Part shown: positions 30,230 through 42,216 of the stretch, piece after piece
How the letters are laid out: each line of letters opens with the position of its first letter
Position numbering within the stretch: the first letter of the stretch is position 1
The notes under the pieces: model-generated
What the model was told of the DNA's origin: nothing
The model's database searches: none
The model's input: only the letters and a program-made list of their open reading frames with translations
Made by a program: the position numbers and the translations under genes
From: Vombatus ursinus
Taxonomy: Eukaryota; Chordata; Mammalia; Diprotodontia; Vombatidae
DNA: 64,000 nucleotides
Direction of reading: 5' to 3'
Assembly: GCF_900497805.2 (NCBI RefSeq)
Contig: NW_020954550.1
Location: 32,093,184 to 32,157,183, forward strand

Positions 30230-30999
30230 CTTCAAATAAAAGGCTTGATAAATGTAGGTTCCCTCTCACAGACTCGATGTTCTACAGTTCAAATCAAATC
30301 TGAAGCCTCATCTTGTCATTCAAAAAAGCACTGTTAAAAAAAACCCTCTCTTTTCCTTGTCGATCTCTTTTTCTCTTACATATGACAAGTATTCTCCCAC
30401 CAAAAAGAAAGCTTGCTAATTTACTGCCCTTTACTTAGAGACACAGTACACTTGAAAAAAAAATGAAAACATAATTGATATTGATGCTGAGATGGCAGAC
30501 ATAATTTAATGTTGAATTATTATTCATTTCATTTCTTTGAAACTTCATATTAAATATCATGTTACTCTATTTAGCCCAATATTCAGCCCTAAATAGAGGT
30601 ATTTATGAAGTTAGGTCCACAGTATGCTGCCCACATCCCAGGATGACTCAGCTATCACCCCATCTACACTGACAATGTCACATATCCCAAACTAACTGCT
30701 TTGCTCAGCAGCATAAATGTAACCCAAGGTCACTGGGATCTAGTCAAGCATATTGCTTCTCATAGTGCCTCCTAAAGCATCACCATCAGAACACTAACTC
30801 AGTGCATTTTCCTCTTTCCTTGAGTATCTTCTAACTTCTCATGCAGCAAATCTGCTTCACTCCAGACTCACAATCCCAAGAAATCTTTTCAGATAACCAA
30901 TATATCATAGAAAATCAGACAGGTGGAAGGGGCTTCAGAATCCATCTAGCCCAGCCTATATGTGGATAAGACTCTCCTCTACAATATCTCAAACAAGGG
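30230..30999. other. Mostly unassigned, CORE-SINE remnant at the right end
   Basis: No clear element from 30230 to 30900. At 30905-30990 ggtggaaggggcttcagaat and ccatctagcccagcctatat resemble the antisense CORE-SINE also seen at 5320. Confidence 0.35.
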
Positions 31000-31258
31000 G
31001 AAGAAATTGGTGGTGCTGTGGATAGAGCACTTCACTTGGAGTCAAGTAGACCTGAGTTAAAATCTGTCTTCAGACATTGACTAGCTATGTCACTTTGGGA
31101 AAGTCATTTAACCTCAGTTTCCTCAACTGTAAAATGAGAATAAATTATAGCACCTATCTCTTAGGGTTGTCATGAGGATCAAATGAGATAATACTTATAA
31201 AGCACTTAGCACTGTGTCTGGCATATTGTAGGTATTGCATAAATACTATTATTACTAG
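31000..31258 (+). mobile_element. MIR-type SINE, near full length
   Basis: Sense: gtggatagagcacttcactt, ggagtcaagtagacctgagt, gctatgtcactttgggaaag, tcatttaacctcagtttcct, cttagggttgtcatgaggat, caaatgagataatacttata, agcacttagcactgtgtctg. Complete from tRNA-like head to 3' region. Confidence 0.85.
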
Positions 31259-31279
31259 AAATGCTAGCTATAGCAATAA

Positions 31280-33300
31280 TACAAGGGAAAAAAAGAAATT
31301 TAAGGAATAAGCATAGAGAAAGAAGAAACAAAACTATTACTTTATGAGGATGATATGATGGTTTACTTAGAGAATTCTAGAGAGTCAACTAAAAACTGAA
31401 ACAAGACAATTAACAATTTCTGCAAAATTGAAGGCTATAAAACAATCCCACATAAATCATCAGCATTTCTGAATATTGACAACAAAATTCAGTAAGAAGA
31501 AATAGGGAGAGAAAATTCACTTAAAGTAACTATAAAGAGTATAAAATACTCAGGAATTTACCTGTCAAGACACAATCAGGTACTATATGAATAAGATTAC
31601 AAAACAATCCACACAAATAAAGACAAACCTAAATAGGTAGACAGAGTCAATATAATAAAAATGACAATAGCATCCAAATTAATTTACTTAAGTGGCATAC
31701 CAATCAAACTGCCAAAAAAATACTTTATAGAACTAGAAACAAATAATTTAAAAACTCATTTGGAGAAAAGTTAAGAATATCAGGGAATCAATAAAAAAAT
31801 GTGAAGGAAGGGGGCCTAGAAGTAACAGATCTCAAACTCTTCTACACAATTGTAATCATCAAAATAATTTGGTACTGGGTAAGAAATACAGTGGTTGATC
31901 AATGGAACAGATTAGGTACACAATATACAGAAGCAAATGAACATCGTAATCTAGTATTTGCCGTACTGAAGATCCCAACTATAGGGACAAAGACTCTCTA
32001 TTCAACAAAAGCTACTAGGAAAACTGGAAAGCAGTCTGATGGAAACTAAGTATAGACTAGCATCTAATACCATATACCAAGATAAACTCAAAATGCGAAC
32101 ATGATTTAGATATAAAGGATGAAATCATAAGCAAATTAGTGGAATATGGAAAAGGTTGCCTGCCAGATCTATGGTGAGGGGAAGAGTTTATAACTAAATA
32201 AAAGAGATGTTCACAGGAGATAAAATGGATAATTTTGATTATATAAATTAAAAAGGATTTGCAGAAACAAAACCAACATAGCTAAAAGAAGAAGAGAGAA
32301 AATTGGGGGAAAATCTCTGATTAAGGTCTCATTTCTCACATATGTATATATAAGGGTCTGAGTCAAATTTCCAAGAACAAGAGGCATTCCCCAATTGATA
32401 AATGGTCAAAGGATATGAACAGGCAGTTTTCAGAGGAAAGAATCCAAGTTATCAATGACCAAATGGGAAAAAAGGCTCTAAATCACTAATAATTAGGGAA
32501 ATGCACAGTAAAACAATTCTGACATACCACCTCATACCCATGAAATTGATGAAAGAAAAAGAAAATTACAAAAGCTGGAGAGGATGTGGGAAAATAAGTA
32601 CCTTAATGCAGCTGTGGAGCTGTGAGTTAGTGTAACCATTCTAGAAAGCAATTTGGAACTATGCCTAAAAAGTTATTAAATTATGTATACCCTTAGACCC
32701 AATAGCACTACTAGATCTATATCTCAAAAAGATAAAAAGAAAAAAGGACCAATCTGTAACCAAAAAAACATTTATAGTAGTTCTTTTTGTGGTAGCAAAG
32801 AATTTGAAACTGAGAGGATGCCCATCAATTGGAGAATGGCCAAAAAAAAGTTATGGTGTAAGAATGTGATAGAATGCTATTGTGCTGTAAGAAATGATAA
32901 AAAGGATGGTTTAAAAAAAAACTGGGAAGTATATGATCTGATGTGAGCTTAATCAGGAGGACAGTTTCTACAATAGTACTGTTATAAAGATAATAAACTT
33001 TGAAAGATTTGGTAATTCTATCAACACAATGACCAGCCACAATTCCAAAGAACTCATGATGAAACAAGTGATTCACCTTCAGATAAAGAATTGATGGACT
33101 CAATGTACAAAATGAAGATTATTTTCTCTTTTTGCTTTCTTTTTCTTTATGGGTAGAGAAGGGGGAGAATAGCTGATGCAGGATTACATGACTATGGATA
33201 TCTGTAATGGATTTTTTCTTGCATTCTCAACAAAAAGAGAAGGAGGAAGAATAAGGGAAAATTCAGAATTGAAAAGAAAATTGAATTTTTAAAATGCAGT
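31280..33300 (+). mobile_element. L1 LINE, ORF2 second half and 3' UTR
   Basis: Starts within the reverse transcriptase just at the catalytic box (aggatgatatgatggtttac, 31347), runs through the thumb and C-terminal domain (ggtactgggtaagaaataca; caaaggatatgaacaggcag; gagaggatgtgggaaaataa) and the 3' UTR, ending in A/T-rich sequence at about 33290. Frames 31801-32049 (GGLEVTDLKLFY, VDQWNRLG) and 32683-32946 (INWRMAKKKLW) are ORF2 pieces in different frames, so it is dead. 5' truncated beside a MIR. Confidence 0.9.
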
Positions 33301-33309
33301 TGAGGTGAC

Positions 33310-33949
33310 TTTGATATCTAATTGATATCTAATGTTCTTTCCTACACATTGCTTTTTTAGGAGGAAGGTGTGGTGGGAAAGTGTTACTCACCATTTAGCC
33401 TACACATACACATGGAAGTATGTAGAAGTCTATGGTGCAAAATCTCAGAGCTGAAAGCTTCCTAATCTTTGCTTCAGTGGGAAATAAAACATGATATATA
33501 TGAAGGAGACCTGGCTTGACATGGCTTGTACTCTCAAAGCAAAAAGATTCACTGCCACTTGAGGATATTCATAAAAATGTGCTACAGGCTCTCATGCAAT
33601 TCCCTAAAAGGAATTCAAAGCTTGTTTTGACTGTTAGGATGAATATAAACCTCCCTAGTTTGCTACTTTGAAGAGGAAAATATTCATTTGAAGTTATAAA
33701 CTTTGGTTAGGAACTGTGGAAATTTTGATATTTTGGGTATATTTGTAGTTTTATCCATATGATTATTCCTTCTACCAATGCACATGACAACTATTCCCAT
33801 ATCTTTCCATTCTATGCAATTCTTGTCCATAATATCCTCCAAAATTGAGATAACTAATACACTGCTGCCCTTCTTATTATTCTGGTAGCTCCAGGGTCAA
33901 ATGAACATCCATTTGTTGCCTCTCTTTTTTCAAATCATGAGTAGCCCAC
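33310..33949. other. No recognised feature
   Basis: About 640 bp of AT-rich single-copy DNA without an element I recognise. Confidence 0.4.
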
Positions 33950-34001
33950 CTCCTCTCTATCTCTGTCTTCCTCTCTCTCTCTCTCTGTTTCTGTCTCTCT
34001 G

Positions 34002-34032
<31 letters not shown>

Positions 34033-34091
34033 GTCTCTCTGTCTCTCTCTCTCTGTCTCTCTCTCTCTCTCTCTCCATATATATATATATG
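33950..34091. repeat. (TC)n/(TG)n microsatellite with (AT)n end
   Basis: Tct/tctg units over about 125 bp, then nearly pure at units at 34077-34091. The long frames across it on both strands are artefacts of the repeat. Confidence 0.95.
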
Positions 34092-34929
34092 CATACACAA
34101 ATATATTTATCTTTGAAATTATGTCTTTGGTAACACGAACCAACCTACAGTGTTTCCTTCTAATCTTCTTTGTGTTATTTGTCATATTAATTCTTCTGAT
34201 ATCAGAGTGCTTCATGATTTGTAGGCACATTGTATCACATCAGGATATCATTGATGTTCACAATAGCTTTTGTAGCAATAAGCAGTTTAGGATTATTGAA
34301 AGCACCACACAATTTTCTAAATGTGATCCAGATCAATTTCTTCCTACTCAGTTGTGTTCTGAGCTAACTGTCCATTTGTCTAAGAGAAACATATTGATGA
34401 ATTAATTCAGTGGACTGCCTTATCTAGCTGTATGTCACATGTGGGAAATATATGTTTTTAATCTGCTTCATTCTTCTAGAATGGTTAATCTGATCTCTTT
34501 CAAAGACTGCTATGGATTGCTCTCAAGAAGCTTTGTAACATACCAAGGCTCAGCATAGGTAGTATAGAAAAATTGAATTAATGTTAACAGAAGATTCCCA
34601 GTTCACGTGACCAACAAAATAGATGACCAGATATTTTCATTGCCCTTCACAACCTCTCAAACCTCTCCATAACAAAAATTTTCTACCAAAGATAAAACAA
34701 CTTCAGCTATCTCCAAAGTCTAGGACATCAGGAAACTAAAAGTTAAAAAAAAATTCAAGAACTAAGGCCTAACTCAACTTCACTCAGCACTTCCTTTCCT
34801 ACCACCCACCACACTATCAGTAGTAAGTCTTCATTAGCCACTTGACCTACAAGTTTTTAAGAAAATGTAACTTTATGCCTTGGTCCCCCTCCCCCTTTCC
34901 AGTGCTATCAAGATCTAAGTTTCAAACTA
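34092..34929. other. No recognised feature
   Basis: A plus frame at 34121-34405 (94 codons) begins with a hydrophobic run (FLLIFFVLFVILILLISECF) but has no cleavage-site logic, domain or homology that I recognise. Not called as a gene. The rest is AT-rich. Confidence 0.35.
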
Positions 34930-35940
34930 CAAAAATTTGCTGAAGTCACATTGGCCAAAGACAGGGCACCATTCTACACTACAAAAACTCTCTGCAGAAG
35001 ACTAGAGGAACAGAGGGAAAGGGGCATGACATGTCTCTGGGCCTTAGCTAGAGCTCAACCTCATACTCACACTCTCCTCCTCCCTGAGCCTCAGAGCCTT
35101 AGAGATCCAATCTCCAAAAGACAGAAATCAACTTAGGCTGCAAAAACCCACCTTGGCAGTGTTCTATACTTCTGGTCTAGAGAACTGAGGAACAGAGGGA
35201 ATGGGACAGAACACCATGTTTGGAGCTGTGCAGCATTCCAGTAAGTTTGAGGGAAAGAGCTCAGTATCCAGCTGAAGCCAGTTCTGTCTCCCCACAAAGT
35301 TATGTGGTAGAGACCTAGGCTGGTGAACTGTGAATTTCCCAGCATGGGATGAGGCTAAGATGTTTTGAAATTCAGCCCTCAGGAATACCACTATCAGAGG
35401 GAAAAGAGTCAGAGAGTGAGCAATAGGGAAAAATAAGAGGGATGGGGAGACTGTAATTTTGGAAAAGCTCAGGAAGAGTAAAATTCAAAGACCTTTAGCA
35501 TAAGCAAATAAACCAACAGAGAAAATATTTAACAAGAGAAGGAAATATGGTCTCCACATTCAGCAAACAATTTTGGGCATCTATGGATAAATATTGCAAA
35601 GGAAAGTGATCCAAAATATGATGAGACAAAGGATCCTGCAGATTTTGAGAAGAACATGAAACCAAAACATGCCATTCCTGGGGAGTTTAAAGGGAAAATG
35701 AGAATTTTGAGGAAAAGAATTTGTGGCTTGCACAGCAGACATAATAGAAAAAAAAACAACTTGAATTTGCAATGGCAAGTCTCACCAAAGAAACAAAAAA
35801 GAGGACAACTTGCTGGGCATGCAAATTCACATAAGTGAAAGATAATCTTGAAGAAGAGAAACAAAAAAGCAACAACATTTAAAAAATGCTCTCTAAGCAA
35901 AACCTATTGAACTCAATATAGTTAGCGTACATTAAGAGCA
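34930..35940. other. Uncharacterised segment upstream of an L1 tail
   Basis: About 1 kb with slightly higher GC at its left, repeated gaggaacagagggaa phrases at 35007 and 35187, and a frame at 35656-35838 rich in Lys/Arg. The composition changes abruptly to an L1 3' UTR at about 35941. It may be the non-L1 part of a chimeric retrotransposed RNA or an unfamiliar L1/HAL1 5' region. I cannot name it. Confidence 0.35.
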
Positions 35941-36240
35941 ATCTTATCATAATAATCAACTATGAAACTACTTGGATCCACACAGTGATCCATAACATTT
36001 CAAAGGGATGCATAACAAAAAATGCTGTTGACCTCTAGAGAGAGAACTGATGAACTCTGAGTACAGGTTGAAGCATATTTTCCCTTTTTCTTATTTATTT
36101 TCCCCAACAAAATGGCTAATAGGGAAATGTTTTATATGACTTTATATGTATGATGGGTATAGTATTGCTTGCCTTCTCAATGAGTGGGGAAAGGACTAGA
36201 AGGGAGAGAATTTGGAACCAAAAATTAAAAAAAATTATTA
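35941..36240 (+). mobile_element. L1 3' UTR and tail
   Basis: ataatcaactatgaaactac, aacaaaaaatgctgttgacc, tctagagagagaactgatga, gtattgcttgccttctcaat, agagaatttggaaccaaaaa, then an A-rich tail. No ORF2 sequence precedes it. Confidence 0.75.
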
Positions 36241-36269
36241 AGTTTTTATATGTTATAATAAAAAAGAAG

Positions 36270-37005
36270 GGAGAACCCAGAATGGCTACTTTGGTAGTTT
36301 TGCTTCCATAAGGAATGCAGAGAAAAGAGAGGGACTAGATATATATAGAAGCCATGAACCAGAGGATGAAGGTTAAGAGTAGACTGAAAAAGATGCTGTA
36401 TAATGAAGTAAGGAAGGGAAAGCCTTCCTGGAAAGAAGTATAAAAATGATATAAAAATAGAAAAAAGAGAGGAGAGGAAGGGAGGATCTTCTTTATTAAC
36501 TGAAAGGAAAAAAAGCGAGAGGAATTAAATAATCAGATAAAAGCAGGAAAGAAATAAAGAACTAATATGTAAAACTCCAAAAACAAAGGTAAGAAATGGG
36601 TGGCAGATATAAGGGATAAGGGGAAGATAGCTAGTAGGAATAGGGCCACATTAAAAAAGATTAAGTGAAAATAACAGAAAAGATGTAATACTATATTTAC
36701 AGAGAAAGGGAGGAAGGAATCACAACTTGAAAAAAAACCTATGTTACAGGCATATGGAATATAGTATAAACCTAAACTTTAAATGTGAATGGATTAAAAA
36801 ACCCAATAAAATGAAAAAGAGTGACATTTTGTAAGAAAGTAAAATCATACAACCTGTTGCTTATAAGAAACACACTTAATAAATAAACACATTTAAAAAA
36901 TAAAACTCATGGAAAGGCAAATGTTTACTATGCATCAAGGGACTCCAAAAAAGCAGGACTTAATATCATGCTAACTGAAAAAGGGAAAGAGGAATATTAA
37001 CACCA
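36270..37005 (+). mobile_element. L1 inter-ORF spacer and start of ORF2
   Basis: Purine-rich spacer like 40400-40840 and 61890-62440, then the start of the endonuclease: ctaaactttaaatgtgaatg, gttgcttataagaaacacac, catggaaaggcaaatgttta, ctatgcatcaagggactcca. Reading frames are destroyed. An older subfamily than 38895-42216. Confidence 0.65.
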
Positions 37006-37009
37006 ATAG

Positions 37010-37464
37010 AGGAGCTTTCTTTTGTTTGGATTCTGTAGGATGGCTTCCACATCACTGAAGAACCATGTATGAACATAAATCCCTCTTCTTAATGCCCCTT
37101 TTCATGTGAAAACTCAATGGATCATTGAATAAACTTTTATCTCAGTAATCTCAGCTGTCAGTCTTACACAATTTTGTTATATATATGAATAATGCCTTGT
37201 CTAAGAAGAGTTTTCAAGGCTTCATTTTTCTCAGTCAAGATAAGCATTTTCTTAATATTAAAAAGCAATAATCAATAGACAATTTTATTTTTTATGCCTT
37301 TTGGTCAGTTCCATTGCCATAAAAATATTGTCTGTGATGAATGAAGGTAATGTAAAAGTAAAAGATATCAATACTTTTTTTTCAATAAACCTACTCTCTT
37401 CTCAAATCCCATAAACCATTTTTATAAATATGTCCTAGAAATAAGGAATCAGGCATATGGAATA
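37010..37464. other. Unassigned
   Basis: Contains gaataaacttttatctcag near 37128, a polyadenylation-signal-like phrase that could mark a degraded LTR or other retroelement end. Too little remains to classify. Confidence 0.3.
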
Positions 37465-37940
37465 ACTATAATTAATATTTATGTAGTGCCCTAAGGTTTC
37501 CTTACCACAGCTAGATGACATAGTGGACTCAGAGTGCCAGGCCTGGAGTCTGGAAGACCCAAGCTCAAAGCCAGCCTCAGACACTTACTAGCTTTGTGAC
37601 ACTGGGCAAGTCACTTAACCTTGTTTGCCTCAGTTTCCTCCTCAGTAAAATGAACTAAAGAAGGAAATGGCAGACCACTTCAATATCTTGGTCAAGAAAT
37701 ACCTCAAATGAGGTCACAAAGAGTCAGACACAACTAAAAAATGATTAAACAACAGCAACAACAAAAGAATTACTAGTTCTTTCTCACAATGATCCCGGGA
37801 TGTAGGCAGTGTTTCCCATTTTACAGATTAGGAAATTGAGGTTCATAAAAGTTAAATGACTTGCTGTTGTCTTGAAGCTAGGGCTGGAGCTGTAATCTGA
37901 AGCCAAGTCTATGGATTCCAAGTGCAGAGCTTTCCCCCCT
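37465..37940 (-). mobile_element. MIR SINE split by Mar1
   Basis: MIR antisense 3' part at 37465-37507 (attaatatttatgtagtgcc, ctaaggtttccttac) resumes at 37772-37940 (tctcacaatgatcccgggat, cccattttacagattaggaa, gttaaatgacttgctgttgt, gaagccaagtctatggattc). A Mar1 SINE interrupts it, so Mar1 is younger. Confidence 0.7.
37508..37768 (+). mobile_element. Mar1-type CORE-SINE, full length
   Basis: cagctagatgacatagtgga, gaccc-type head, ttgtgacactgggcaagtca, cttaaccttgtttgcctcag, tttcctcctcagtaaaatga, gcagaccacttcaatatctt, ggtcacaaagagtcagacac, then the aac-rich tail. The aaagagtcagacacaact tail is the BovB/RTE-like 3' end that gives this family its mobility in trans. Confidence 0.9.
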
Positions 37941-38704
37941 ATGTTACACTACTTTATTCGATGATTACTAAAAGACTTAGTTACTTGTTGACAAAAACAC
38001 CTTTTATGATCTCTTCCATTCTTTTAAAGTCTTCTTCTCCTAGAGGTACTTTGAACATTAATAGCTTTGTAATATTGTTGTCTCTAGAAATGAATCTTTT
38101 TCTGTATATATTTGGTAGTACAGAATTTCTTACCAACTTCATCTTTTTAAGTTCCATTATTATTTCTTTACATAATACAGTATGTTGGGTACAGAGGTGG
38201 TAGAATTTATATGTGTTGATTCCATTATTGTTGCTGATGAAAATAGATCATTTATAATGATTTCTGTATGTTTGTTTATTCTATGTCTTTTTCTTGTCCT
38301 GATTTCATGAACAAACTGTCTTGGGAAACTTAATTTAGCTGAATCTCTTGAAAAGTCTCTGCAGGCTCATTTTATCATCATTGGCTTTCTTATGTTTTAT
38401 AAGTTGATATTACTTTAATTTTTTATGAGTCCCCTTCTCTTTTATTTTGGAAAGGAACTTTGACTATACCACGGTATTGCCCTCAGATTCCTTGGTGCTT
38501 CGTTTAGCAAGAATGTGGCGCTTACCAGTCAAGATAATTTCTGAGCTCTTTTGGCCTCTTCATTAAGGTAACTATTTAGCATAAACTTTCCTAAGATAGA
38601 ATAAAAGAGCCAATGACTTTATTTTTGTCATTTCTCATTTTTTAGAGTTGAAAATTGACAGATCATGCTGGAGATGCCCTAATTTTTTTCTTTTGCTTTT
38701 AATT
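37941..38704. other. No recognised feature
   Basis: About 760 bp, AT-rich. A 93-codon plus frame at 37922-38203 shows no motif. No repeat recognised. Confidence 0.35.
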
Positions 38705-38890
38705 GCAGAATTTTTTTATATTTTAAATTTAATTTAAATATTTTTTCAATTATCAAACATTTCTTTTTTTCTCCCTTCCACTTCTCCCTCACTTGCTACT
38801 AAAAAAAGAAAAATAAAACCAAAATGTTTGGAACAAATAATCATAGTCAAGCAAAACGAATTCTTATATAGGTCATGTCAAAAAAATAAG
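38705..38890 (-). mobile_element. L1 variant 3' tail
   Basis: Antisense of the variant 3' UTR seen at 7880-7960: T-rich start, cttccacttctccctcactt, ggaacaaataatcatagtca, agcaaaacgaattcttatat, aggtcatgtcaaaaaa. Abuts the 5' end of the next L1. Confidence 0.6.
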
Positions 38891-38894
38891 TATC

Positions 38895-40034
38895 TCAAGG
38901 GGATGGAGCCAAGATAGTGGAGTAAGGCAGGAACTCACCTGAACACTCTCAAATTCAACTCCAAGCAGCTGTAAAACAAAATAACACCTCAAAACAAATT
39001 TTGGAGTAGCAGAATCAATAAAAGAACAAGGTGAAACAATTTTCAAGCTCAAGACAATTTAGAAGATTGGCAGGAAAGGTCTGTCTCACTGGGGAAAAGG
39101 AGGAATGAAGTCCAGCGCAAGCAGCATCTGGAAAGCCAGCAGCAGGCTGTGCCTCAGCAAACCAGCACTGATACCCCAATGTCTGGGACAGGTCAGCAGT
39201 GAGGCCCTATGAGCCCCAACACAGCCAAGCAGTGAGGTCCCATGGTCCCTGGCACAGTCCAATGGTGCAGCCTTGTAGCTTTATACAAGAACCTAAGGAC
39301 AGAACCTCCTTCAAAACAGGAACAGAGCCCAACTTGAATAAAAAAAGCCATGAAAATATCTGGGGAAATGAGCAAAACAACAACAAAACCCTAATCATAG
39401 AAAGTTACTATGGTTACAGGGAAGATCAAAACACAAACTCAGAAGAGGACAAAAATGTCAAAACACGTATGTACAAAGCCTGAAAGAAAAATGTGAATTG
39501 GTCTCAGCCCCACCCCACCCATCCCCCCAAAAAAACTCCTGGAAGAGCTAAAAAAAAGGCTTTTTAAAATCAAATGAGAGGTAGGAGAAAACTTTGAAAA
39601 AGATAGGAGAGTGATGCAAGAGAATAATGAACAAAGAGTCAACAGCTTGCTAAAGGAAGTACAAAAAAATGAAAAATGATGTACAATTACTAAAGAAAAC
39701 AACTCTTTAAAAAGTAGAATTGGCTAAATGAAAAAGGATGTACAAAAATCCACTGAAAAAAAGTTAACTGAAAAAAGCAATTCCTTAAAAATTTGAATTG
39801 AGCAAGTCAAGCCAATGACTCCATGAGACACCAAAAAACAATAAAAACATAACCAAAAGAATAAAAGGTAGAAGAAAATGTGAAATATCTCATTGGAAAA
39901 ACAACTGACCTGGAAAATAGATACAGGAGAGAGAATTTTAAAATTATTGGACTACTTAAAGCCATAATCAAAAAGAAGAAGAAGAAGAAGAAGAAGAAGA
40001 AGAAGAAGAAGAAGAAGAAGAAGAAGAAGAAGAA

Positions 40035-40094
<60 letters not shown>

Positions 40095-42216
40095 GAAGAA
40101 AGAAAGAAAGAAAGAAAGGAAGAAAGAAAGGAAGGAAGAAAGGAAGAAAGAAAGAGAAAGAAAGAAAGAAAGAAAGAGCCTGGATATCATATTTCAAGAA
40201 ATTATCAAGAAAAATTGCCTTGATATCCTAGAACCAGAGGATAAAATAGAAATCAAAAGAATCCACTGATCATCTTTTGAAAGGTGCCAAAATGAAAATC
40301 CCCAGAATATTACAGTCAAATTTCAAGGCTCCCAGATCAAAGAGAAAATACTGCTTTCCTACATGGGAAGATGATACTTGTAACTCTTAAGAACATTATC
40401 ACTATTAGGACAGTTAGAAGGAGTATACACAGACAGAGGGTGTGGATATAAGTTAACTATGATAAGATTATGCTAAAAAAAAAACAAAATTAAAGGATGA
40501 AAAGAGGATTATACTGGAGAAGAGGGCAGGGAGAAGTAAAATGGGGTAAATAATCTCACATGAAGAGGCATGAAAGACCTATTACAGTGGAGGAAAAGAT
40601 GGAGGCTGGGCATCACTTGAATTTTACACTCATCAGAATTGACTCAAAGAAGGAATAACATATATACTCAATTGGATATAGAAATCTGTCTTACCCTATA
40701 GGGAAATAAGAGGGGTGTGAGAGAAGAGAAGGTGGAGACTTATAGAAAGGAAGGCAGATTGGGGTAGGCAGTGGTCAGAAGCAAAAAATTTGTGAGGAGA
40801 GACAAGGTAAAAGGAGAGAGAAAAAGGATAAACAGGAGGAAAATAGGATGGAGAGAAACACAGTCAATAATCATAACCATGAATGTGAATGGGATGAACT
40901 CACTAATAATACAAAAGCAGATAGAGTGGATTAAAAAACATACTCTGACAATATATTTTTTTTATAAGAATCACATTTGAAGCAGGGAGATACACACAGA
41001 GTAAAGGGAAGGGACTGCAGTAAAATCTATTACGCTTCAGTTGAAATTTAAAAAAAAAGAACAGAGGTAGCAATCATGATCTTAGACAAAGCAAAAAAAC
41101 AAAAATAGATCTAATTAAATGAGATAAATAAGGAAATTAACTCTTGCTAAAAATACCATAGACAATGAAGTAATATCAATGGTAAATATATAAACACCAA
41201 ATGGTATAGCATCAAAAATTTTAAAGGAGAAATTGAATGAGTTACAGTAGGAAAAGACAGTAAAACTCCTAGTGGAGGACCTCAACTTTCCCCTCTAAGA
41301 ACTAGATAGATCTAACAAAAAATGAACAAAAAAGAAGTTAAGGAGGTGAATAGAATTTTAGAAAAGATAGATATGACAGACCTCTGGAGAAAATTGAATT
41401 GGAATTGAAAGAAATAAACCTTTTCTCAGTGGTACACAGTACCTACACCAAAATTGACCATGCTTAGAGTATAAACACATCAAAATCAAATGCAGAAAAG
41501 AAGAAATATTAAATGCATCCTTTTCAGATCATAATGCAATAAAAATTACATTCAATAAAGGGCCATGGAGCAATTGATTAAAAATTAGTTAAAAATTAAA
41601 TAAGAGTGGGTCAAAAAACATAGAAACAATAAATATTTTTATTAAAGAGAATGACAACAGTGAGACAACATACCAAAATTTATGAGATGTAGCCAAATCA
41701 GTATGTAGGGGAAAATGTATATGTCTAAATATTTACATCAATAAAATAGAGAAAGAGCAGATCAATAAATTGGGCATGCAATAACAACAAAAAAAATAGA
41801 AAAATAACAAACTAAAAATCCCCAATTAAATACCAAATTGGAAATTCCAAAAATCAAAGAAGAAATTAATAAAATTGAAAGTAAGAAAATCATTGAACTA
41901 ATAAAACTAGAAGCTAGTTTTATGAGAAAAACAATAAAATAGGTAAACTATTAGATAATTTTATTTTTAAAAAGAAGAAAACCAAATTACCAGTATTAAA
42001 AATGAAAAGGGTGAATTCACCACCAAATGAAGAGGAAATTAAAGTAATTATTAGGAGCTATTTTACCTAATTAAATGCAAATAAATATAACAATATAAGC
42101 AAAATGGGTGCCTATTTACAAAAACATAAATTGTCCATATTAAATGAAGAGGAAATAGAACACTTTAATAACCCCATCTCAGAAAAAGAAATTGAACAAG
42201 CCATCAAAGAGCTTCT
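38895..42216 (+). mobile_element. L1 LINE, 5' UTR, ORF1 and ORF2 endonuclease
   Basis: 5' start at ggatggagccaagatagtgg (38900), the usual L1 5' UTR opening. ORF1 remnant about 39330-40270, with frame 39880-40269 reading MKYLIGKTTDLENRYRREN and, after the microsatellite, KSLDIIFQEI. Inter-ORF spacer 40290-40840. ORF2 starts near 40860 (frame 40771-40980, IITMNVNGMNS, the endonuclease start) and decays to 42216 before the catalytic box of RT. The 3' half is missing; an inverted L1 tail follows immediately. Confidence 0.85.
39970..40178. repeat. (GAA)n to (GAAA)n homopurine tract in L1 ORF1
   Basis: 209 bp of only A and G: about 22 gaa units, then gaaa and ggaa units. It sits inside ORF1, between codons that are adjacent in the HAL1-like copy at 61378-61392 (HDQKKSLDII). 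The tract has no stop in any plus frame, so the local frame stays open with Lys and KKER repeats. Confidence 0.95.

Noticed and set aside
33877-34230. 117-codon minus frame with long Arg/Glu/Thr repeats
   Set aside because: A translation of the TC/TG microsatellite at 33950-34091.
34121-34405. 94-codon plus frame with a signal-anchor-like start
   Set aside because: T-rich DNA naturally encodes hydrophobic residues; no further support.
35529-35900. 123-codon Phe/Cys-rich minus frame
   Set aside because: Antisense of A-rich sequence; hydrophobic composition is a by-product and no motif is present.
37110-37160. gaataaacttttatctcag as the end of an LTR
   Set aside because: Only the polyadenylation-like phrase is visible; no boundaries, TATA-like box or flanking duplication.
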